A stretch of DNA of 17,774 nucleotides from Pseudomonadota bacterium. GTDB lineage: Bacteria; Pseudomonadota; Gammaproteobacteria; Acidithiobacillales; Acidithiobacillaceae. Of the stretch, positions 12,292-17,774 are shown piece after piece. Each line of letters starts with the position of its first letter. Positions within the stretch are counted from its first letter, which is position 1. The notes beneath the pieces were generated by a model, which ran no database searches, had not been told where the DNA came from, and saw nothing but the letters and a program-made list of their open reading frames with translations. Where the stretch lies: contig JAKAVW010000024.1 of the NCBI GenBank assembly GCA_021827445.1, positions 1 through 17,774 on the forward strand, written 5' to 3'. Position numbers and translations under genes: made by a program.

Positions 12292-15200
12292 ATGAAATAC
12301 ATTCCGGGTTTTTGCGCACATAGCGTAGGATTTAGGGTGTCGTACGTCCTCGTCCTGTTGGTGCTGGCTTGGGAAGCGCCTGCGTTGCATGCTGGCACCC
12401 CTTTTTATAGTGCTCAGCAGTTAGCCGGCGCTGTGGTGGGTGCCTTTTCTCCCGGCGGTATCGCCGTCGCGGACTTGGGCAACGGCCATCCGGACCTCGT
12501 AGCAACGAACAAGAGTGCCAGTGCCGTAGACATATTCCCGGGCAACGGCGATGGCACCTTTCAGCCCATGCAGACTCTCCCTACCCCTACGGGTGCCGTT
12601 CCCATGGCTGTCGCCGTGGCGGACCTCGGCAACGGCCATCCGGATATCGTCGTGACGAACAGTAATAATAATACCGTGGGCGTGTTTTTGGGCAACGGCG
12701 ATGGCACCACCTTCCAGTCCGAGCATTTCTACGCCGTGGGCAACTTGCCTTCAGCGGTCGCGGTGGCGGACCTCGGCAACGGCCACCCGGACCTCGTGGT
12801 GGCGAACACCAATAGCGGGACCGTGAGCGTGCTGCTCGGCAATGGCGATGGCACCTTCCAGGCTCAGAAGACCTACTCCGTGGGCGGTACCTTAGGCACC
12901 GGTCAACCCGGGACGACCTGGTCCAGTTCACCGACATCGTTAGCGGTGGCAGACCTCGGCAACGGCCACCCGGACCTCGTGGTGGCGAGCGTCGGCGACA
13001 AGGGCGTCGTGTATGTGCTCCTCGGCAACGGCGATGGCACCTTCCAGCCGGGGAAAACCTACCCCGTGACCCCCAATCCTTCCGCGGTCGCGGTGGCGGA
13101 CCTCGGCAATGGCCATCCGGATATCGTGGTGACAGACGCCTTTGCCAATACCGTGAGCGTGCTGCTCGGCAACGGCGACGGGACGTTTCAGCAGCAGTCC
13201 GAGCATGTCTACGCCGTGGGCAACGGCCCCAGCGCGGTCGCGGTGGCGGACCTCGGCAACGGCCACCCGGACCTCGTGGTGGCGAACACCACTAGCGGGA
13301 CCGTGAGCGTGCTGCTCGGCAACGGCGACGGTACTTTCCAGGCCCAGCAGTTCTACCGTGTCGGCATCTACCCCAGCGCGATCGCGGTGGCGGATCTCGG
13401 CAACGGCCATCCGGACATCGTGACGGCCGATAGTGGTACCGGCACTAGCAGCGGCGTTTTCGGTACCATTACGGTGCTGATCGGCAATGGTGATGGCACC
13501 TTTCAGGCCACCAAGAGCTTCCCGGGAGACAGCAATCTCGTGATGTCCATGACTATAGCGGACCTCGGTAACAGCCATCCGGATCTCGTGACCACGAGTA
13601 ATGCCTCGCCGGCCAATAATTTCACCAGTAACCCCACCGGCGTCTCAAACGGCACCGTGAACGTGTACCTGGGCAACGGCGATGGCACCTTCCAGCCCAT
13701 GACGGTCTACCCGGCGGGTGACAGAACAGTGGACGCGGTTGTCGCGGACCTCGGCAACGGCCACCCGGATATCGTGGCGGTGAACGCGGGCGCTTACAAT
13801 TCTGAGACGGGCCCCTTGCTTCCGGACGGCAGCGTGAGCGTGTTCTTGGGTAATGGGGACGGCACCTTCCAGTCCCAGACGCAATACGCCATGGGCAACG
13901 ACAGTCCCATGGGGGTCGCGGTGGCGGACCTCGGCAACGGTCATCCGGACATCGTGACGACCGACTGGAATACCGACAACGTGAGCGTATTTCTGGGCAA
14001 GGGCAACGGGACATTCCAGGTCCCGATGGACTATGCCGTGGGCAGTGACCCCTATGGCATCGCCGTGGCGGACCTCGGCAACGGCCACCCGGACATCGTG
14101 ACGGTGAACGACGCTGTCACCACCCCCTATAGTACGGTGAGCGTGCTTCTGGGCAACGGTAATGGCACGTTCCAGCCGCAACAGGTCTACCCGGTGGGCC
14201 ACTTCGCGCTCTCAGTTGCCGTGGCGGACCTCGGCAACGGTCATCCGGACATCGTGGAAACGAACGGGGGTGACAATACCGTGGGCGTGTTACTCGGCAA
14301 CGGCGACGGCACGTTCCAGCCCATGCGGACCTACCCGGTGGTTCCTGGGACAGATATGGTGCAAGTGGTGGATGTGAACGGTGACGGCCACCCGGACCTC
14401 GTGGTGGGGTCAGCTAGCAGCCCCAGCGTGGGCGTGTTACTCGGCAACGGCGACGGCACGTTCCAGCCAGAGCAGCTCTACCGGGCCGGTTACTCGACCA
14501 TGAATGTGGGGGTGGGGGATCTCACAGGGGATGGTTGGCCGGACCTCGTGATGAGCGAGTATTGCCAACTGCCTGGCTTGCCTGGTAAGCAGAACACTAC
14601 AAACGTCAAGTGCGTCCAACCCACAGGTGCGGCCATTCCGGGTACAGGAGGCACTAACCTAAACGTGACGCTGCATCTCAATCCCCCGCCGACGATCCTC
14701 AGCACAAGCTTCAGCCTGCCCGAAAACGGCGTGCTCAGCGGTACGCTCAAGGATAGTGAGCCCTTCGGCTTGCCGGTGAACTATCGTGTGCTCGGCCCGC
14801 CCGCCCATGGCATGCTCGAGCTCCAGTCCTCGGGGAAGTTTACCTACACCCCGGCCACCGGCTACGTCGGCGCCGACCGCTTTCAGGTGCAGGCCGCCAA
14901 TGGCCATGCGAACGCGAGCACCGCAGTGAATATCACCGTGAATCCCTTCACGGTCGTGGCGGTGAGTCCGCCGCTGGCGACGCTCACGGCGAGTCCGGCC
15001 TCGGGCACGGCACCCCTGGCGGTGACCTTGGATGCCTCGGGTTCGAGCGACCCGAACAGTGGCGGGAAGATAACGCAGTACACGTTCAACTTCGGCGATG
15101 GAACCGCCGCGGTGACCCAGAGTACGCCGAGCGTGAGCCATAGTTACGCAACCGCCGGGAGTTACACGGCGAGCGTGACGGTGAGTGACAACCAGGGCCA

Positions 15201-15348
15201 TACCGCGGTGGCGCGGGCGAGCGTGGGAGTGACGGCACCCCGGCAGAATCTACCGTCCGGTTCCCCGGGCGGGGGCGGATTTGATCTGTTCTCGCTGACC
15301 GCGCTCCTCGGGCTCGGCGCGTACCGGGGCGGGAGGCGCGGGCCATGA
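12292..15348 (+). CDS. Secreted FG-GAP/VCBS-repeat protein with Ig-like, PKD and GlyGly-CTERM regions
   Basis: The chosen ATG has AGAGGAG nine bases upstream and opens directly on a signal peptide: MKYIPGF, hydrophobic VSYVLVLLVLAW, likely cleaved after LHA near residue 35. An earlier in-frame ATG (12223) lacks a site and would bury the signal. The mature part has 14 FG-GAP-like repeats of about 48-60 residues (core VAVADLGNGHPDLVV then VSVLLGNGDGTFQ), probably a beta-propeller array. An Ig/cadherin-like domain follows (ILSTSFSLPENGVLSGTL to TYTPATGYVGADRFQV). Next is a PKD domain (LTASPASGTAPLAVTLDASG to YTASVTVSDNQGH). The tail, SPGGGGFDLFSLTALLGLG plus arginines, resembles GlyGly-CTERM, the rhombosortase signal linked to type II secretion. 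Surface adhesion or carbohydrate binding is plausible but unproven. There is no catalytic motif. The stop forms ATGA with a short PKD-like frame. Confidence 0.88.
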   Translation: MKYIPGFCAHSVGFRVSYVLVLLVLAWEAPALHAGTPFYSAQQLAGAVVGAFSPGGIAVADLGNGHPDLVATNKSASAVDIFPGNGDGTFQPMQTLPTPTGAVPMAVAVADLGNGHPDIVVTNSNNNTVGVFLGNGDGTTFQSEHFYAVGNLPSAVAVADLGNGHPDLVVANTNSGTVSVLLGNGDGTFQAQKTYSVGGTLGTGQPGTTWSSSPTSLAVADLGNGHPDLVVASVGDKGVVYVLLGNGDGTFQPGKTYPVTPNPSAVAVADLGNGHPDIVVTDAFANTVSVLLGNGDGTFQQQSEHVYAVGNGPSAVAVADLGNGHPDLVVANTTSGTVSVLLGNGDGTFQAQQFYRVGIYPSAIAVADLGNGHPDIVTADSGTGTSSGVFGTITVLIGNGDGTFQATKSFPGDSNLVMSMTIADLGNSHPDLVTTSNASPANNFTSNPTGVSNGTVNVYLGNGDGTFQPMTVYPAGDRTVDAVVADLGNGHPDIVAVNAGAYNSETGPLLPDGSVSVFLGNGDGTFQSQTQYAMGNDSPMGVAVADLGNGHPDIVTTDWNTDNVSVFLGKGNGTFQVPMDYAVGSDPYGIAVADLGNGHPDIVTVNDAVTTPYSTVSVLLGNGNGTFQPQQVYPVGHFALSVAVADLGNGHPDIVETNGGDNTVGVLLGNGDGTFQPMRTYPVVPGTDMVQVVDVNGDGHPDLVVGSASSPSVGVLLGNGDGTFQPEQLYRAGYSTMNVGVGDLTGDGWPDLVMSEYCQLPGLPGKQNTTNVKCVQPTGAAIPGTGGTNLNVTLHLNPPPTILSTSFSLPENGVLSGTLKDSEPFGLPVNYRVLGPPAHGMLELQSSGKFTYTPATGYVGADRFQVQAANGHANASTAVNITVNPFTVVAVSPPLATLTASPASGTAPLAVTLDASGSSDPNSGGKITQYTFNFGDGTAAVTQSTPSVSHSYATAGSYTASVTVSDNQGHTAVARASVGVTAPRQNLPSGSPGGGGFDLFSLTALLGLGAYRGGRRGP
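12454..14562 (+). repeat. Fourteen tandem coding repeats with a 480-bp higher-order duplication
   Basis: The FG-GAP units share a strongly conserved DNA core around GACCTCGGCAACGGCCACCC. Segment 12721-12842 aligns without gaps to 13201-13322, 480 bases later. Within it, 12754-12842 differs from 13234-13322 at a single base (12812, A against C). The 480-bp period equals three protein repeats, so a block of three units seems to have been duplicated or homogenised recently. Repeats 13 and 14 (DVNGDGHPD and DLTGDGWPD) are closer to the family consensus than the first twelve. Confidence 0.85.
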
Positions 15349-15697
15349 CTGCGCTCGCCGGGACGGACCGCACCCGGGAGGCGCCGCTCGCCTTCGTTCC
15401 GGCGAACGGCGATCCGCCGCTGCGGGTGGAATTTGACGCGTCCGGGTTGTGCGGTCCCGAGGTAGCGGGCGGGGCGCACTACACACCTTTGAGGTGGTGA
15501 GCACCTACCCCGCCTTGATGATCCTGACCGACCGCGAGGGCCGCAGCGTCTCCGCGGCGGCGGTCATCGAAGTGAGGACGCGCGGGCAGGTACGCGCCAC
15601 ATCCGGTAAGGCGTGTGTTCCGCAGGTACTGTGTGTAGAGAGCGCTCAACCCTCCGTGAACAGTGACAGAGTGGAAGAAGCCCGGGAGGGGGTTTAG
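15345..15697 (+). pseudogene. Frameshifted PKD-like domain remnant
   Basis: The ATG at 15345 overlaps the stop of the secreted repeat protein in an ATGA. Its frame gives APLAFVPANGDPPLRVEFDA in a 51-codon reading that ends at TGA 15498-15500. The PANGDPPLRVEFDASG part looks like the first strands of a PKD domain. A second frame carries what should follow, ALHTFEVVSTYPALMILTDR then GRSVSAAAVIEVR, and runs to a TAG at 15695-15697. A single shift near 15480 would join them. The combined product would be one PKD-like domain of about 80 residues, without a signal peptide. It may be a broken distal part of the upstream gene or a tiny companion gene. After about 15600 no homology is visible, and no terminator is seen before the next gene. 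Confidence 0.55.
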
Positions 15698-15730
15698 TAA
15701 TCAAACGTAGATGGAAAGTACCGCCCCGAG

Positions 15731-17533
15731 ATGGGTCATTTCCGCGTGAATGTCAACACTCTGAGTATCGACAACTCGACCGGGATTCTGTCGGCGCGCG
15801 AGTGCGCACGCCTCGATTCCTGGGATGCGCGCCGCGGAGCGCGCTCCTTTCGCTTCCACGACGTGCGGCGCGTGGTGCAGGCGAGTTCGCTGGCCGAGGT
15901 GCTCCCCGCGCTCGGTGAGGTGGAGGTCGCTGCGGCCGCCGGTCTGCACGCCGTGGGCTTCGTCGCTTATGAGGCGGCGCCCGCCTTCGACGCCGCGCTT
16001 GCGGTCCGGGCCGCGATGCCGGAGGCGGCGGTGCTGCCGCTGCTGCGCTTCGCCCTCTTCGCCACCCGCGAGGAGACGGAGCCCGAGGCGGAGGCCGCAG
16101 TGGCCGAGCTCGGCGCGTGGCAGATGGGGCTGAGCGAGGGCGAGTACCGGGAGCGAATCGGGCGGATTCGGGATTATATCGCGGCGGGGGATACCTACCA
16201 GGTCAACTTCACCGCGCGGCTGCGCGCGCCCTTCCACGGCGATGCCCGTGCGCTCTACCAGCGGCTCGGCCGCACGCAGCGCGCGGCGTACTGTGCACTG
16301 CTGGAGTGGCCCGACCACTCGCTGCTCTCCCTCTCGCCCGAGCTTTTCTTCCGCTGGTCCGAGGGCGAGCTGGAGCTGCGCCCGATGAAGGGCACCTGCG
16401 CGCGTGGCCGTGGGAGCGTCGAAGACCGGCGGTTGGCGGCCGAATTACTGGCCTCGCCGAAGGAGCGTGCGGAGAACCTGATGATCGTCGACCTTTTGCG
16501 CAATGATGTGGGTCGCGTGGCGGAAGTCGGCAGCGTGCTCGTGCCGCGTCTCTTCGAGGTGGAGCACTACCCCACCGTCCATCAGATGACGTCCACCATT
16601 CGCGCGCACACCCGCGCCGGCACCACGCTCACGGAGCTCTTCCGCGCGCTCTTCCCCTCTGGCTCGGTAACGGGCGCGCCGAAGGTGCGCACCACCGAGA
16701 TCATCCGGGAGCTGGAGGATGAGCCGCGCGGCGCGTACACCGGCGCCATTGGCTACGTCTCGCGGGGCGAGGCGCACTTTAACGTGGCGATCCGTACGCT
16801 GCACCTGGATCACGCGCGCGGCATGGCGGAGCTCGGGGTCGGCGGCGGCATCACCCACGACTCCGACGCGGCTGCGGAGTACGGTGAGTGCTGGGCGAAG
16901 GCGCGTTTCACCAGCGTCCGGGCGCGAGCGTTCGAACTGTTGGAGACGCTGCGCTACGAGCCCGGCGTGGGCTTCTTCCTACTCGATGAGCACTTGGTGC
17001 GTTTGGCCGAATCGGCCGAGTATTTCGATTTTCATTTCGAGCGCGAAAAGGTCACCGCCGAGTTGCGGCGCGCGCTGGAGGGGCACCGCGCGCGGGCGCG
17101 GGTACGCTGCCTGCTGGAGCACGGCGGAGCGGTGCGGGTGGAGGTAAGTCCGCTGACGGATTCCGAGGCGCCGGTACGCGTGGGCATCGCCGCCGAGCCG
17201 GTGCGCTCGGATGACCTCCTGCTCTACCACAAGACCAGTGGGCGTGAAGGGTACCAGAGGCGTGCGGCCTCGCGCCCCGACTGCGATGATGTGCTGCTCG
17301 TCAACGAGCGCGGCGAGCTGACCGAATCCACCACGGCGAACTTGGTGCTCCGCGACGAGGCCGGGTGGTGGACGCCGCCGCTGGAGAGCGGGCTGCTCCC
17401 GGGCATCTTCCGCGGAGTGCTGCTCGGCGAGAGCCGTATTCGCGAGCGGGTGCTGCGGCCGGAGGAGCTGGCGGTGGGCGAACTGTTTCTGATCAACTCC
17501 GTACGTCGATGGCGCAGCGCGGTGCCGTGCTGA
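15731..17533 (+). CDS. pabBC: Aminodeoxychorismate synthase component I fused to aminodeoxychorismate lyase
   Basis: This 600-residue fusion turns chorismate, with ammonia from a separate glutamine amidotransferase, into 4-aminobenzoate for folate. Residues about 20-400 are PabB: GFVAYEAAPAFD, GDTYQVNFTARL, LSPELFF, RPMKGTCARG (Lys220, a PIKGT-type motif as in PabB, where TrpE has PIAGT), VDLLRNDVGRVA, HQMTSTI, FPSGSVTGAPKVR and VGGGITHDSDAAAEYGE. Residues about 401-600 are a fold-IV PLP lyase (PabC): LLDEHLVRLAESAEYF, the Schiff-base lysine in LLYHKTSGREGYQR (Lys501), LLVNERGELTESTTANL, and SGLLPGIFRGVLL. The end, LFLINSVRRWRSAVPC, corresponds to the usual NSVRGW tail, so the gene is complete. 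The Shine-Dalgarno is weak (GGAAAG, 12 bases upstream), and the first 19 residues look unconserved, so the start is uncertain. GC content is visibly higher than in the methionine operon. Confidence 0.93.
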   Translation: MGHFRVNVNTLSIDNSTGILSARECARLDSWDARRGARSFRFHDVRRVVQASSLAEVLPALGEVEVAAAAGLHAVGFVAYEAAPAFDAALAVRAAMPEAAVLPLLRFALFATREETEPEAEAAVAELGAWQMGLSEGEYRERIGRIRDYIAAGDTYQVNFTARLRAPFHGDARALYQRLGRTQRAAYCALLEWPDHSLLSLSPELFFRWSEGELELRPMKGTCARGRGSVEDRRLAAELLASPKERAENLMIVDLLRNDVGRVAEVGSVLVPRLFEVEHYPTVHQMTSTIRAHTRAGTTLTELFRALFPSGSVTGAPKVRTTEIIRELEDEPRGAYTGAIGYVSRGEAHFNVAIRTLHLDHARGMAELGVGGGITHDSDAAAEYGECWAKARFTSVRARAFELLETLRYEPGVGFFLLDEHLVRLAESAEYFDFHFEREKVTAELRRALEGHRARARVRCLLEHGGAVRVEVSPLTDSEAPVRVGIAAEPVRSDDLLLYHKTSGREGYQRRAASRPDCDDVLLVNERGELTESTTANLVLRDEAGWWTPPLESGLLPGIFRGVLLGESRIRERVLRPEELAVGELFLINSVRRWRSAVPC

Positions 17534-17774
17534 TGTACGCAGGAGTCTCCGGCGACATTTCCGGGCGCATGCAGCGCACTTCACGGTCGGGGGCGGCGAA
17601 AGCCAATCCCGCGCCATTGCGGCCATCAAACCCCACATCGAGCCCTACCTGGATGTCCACGGCGCAATTCCGTGGCGCGAATCGCAAGCAGCACTGTCCG
17701 GTTGACGTCTTGGATGAGATTCCTTGGCAGTGCCCCACGGTGACATCCATCTTGGAAGGTGCACGATTGTTTTG
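17534..17774. other. Window end, no assignable gene
   Basis: Two short plus-strand frames are open here. One closes at TGA 17703-17705 and contains HFTVGGGESQSRAIAAIKPH, followed by IEPYLDVHGAIPW. It looks protein-like, but I cannot assign it, and it lacks a start with a Shine-Dalgarno. Its stop lies inside TGTCCGGTTGA (17695-17705), the same 11 bases found as the core of the inverted repeat near 3000. An insertion-sequence end that truncates a gene here is possible. Confidence 0.3.

Noticed and set aside
12421..14202. Long open minus-strand frames rich in His, Arg and Val
   Set aside because: They mirror the repeated codons of the FG-GAP gene on the other strand and have no independent start signals.

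Overview
The window reads like a gammaproteobacterial chromosome segment. Two features suggest this: a homoserine acyltransferase of the Xanthomonas-like MetX type, and an aspartokinase fused to diaminopimelate decarboxylase, an arrangement I know from Xanthomonadaceae. A GlyGly-CTERM sorting tail on a secreted protein fits too. The genus cannot be fixed from sequence alone. There is no rRNA or tRNA, and I saw no convincing intrinsic terminator.

Left third (1-3180), accessory DNA. A compact type V-M-like CRISPR locus lies on the minus strand. It has a 590-residue Cas12m-like effector (376-2148) followed, 15 bases after its stop codon, by a tiny array of three 36-bp repeats and two spacers (194-360). 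The last repeat is degenerate. No cas1, cas2 or other cas gene is present. The RuvC-I aspartate is replaced by alanine, while the RuvC-II glutamate and RuvC-III aspartate remain, so the protein looks like a natural DNA binder rather than a cutter. Positions 1-193 hold nothing I recognise. The locus abuts a graveyard of three decayed insertion sequences (IS4-, IS110- and IS30-like) and a pair of inverted repeat arms.

Centre (3263-10748), one SAM-controlled operon. A promoter with a consensus -35 box, a clear SAM-I riboswitch and a downstream stem that buries the Shine-Dalgarno site precede five tightly packed genes: metX, metB, hom, the lysC-lysA fusion and asd. The first four are joined by overlaps (17 bases, then two ATGA junctions), and asd follows after 38 bases. 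Together they encode every step from aspartate to cystathionine: aspartokinase, aspartate-semialdehyde dehydrogenase, homoserine dehydrogenase, homoserine O-succinyltransferase (inferred) and cystathionine gamma-synthase. They also encode the last step of lysine synthesis.

Right part (10749-17774). A 284-base gap with a group II intron-like sequence flavour precedes a regulator with a TrmB-like N-terminal and a LuxR-like C-terminal helix-turn-helix. Next come a perfect 18-bp palindrome with an extra half-site, a second consensus -35 promoter, and a secreted protein of 1018 residues. That protein has 14 FG-GAP/VCBS-like repeats, an Ig/cadherin-like domain, a PKD domain and a GlyGly-CTERM tail. 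A frameshifted PKD-like remnant overlaps its stop codon. The window closes with a pabB-pabC fusion for 4-aminobenzoate synthesis and 241 bases without an assignable gene.
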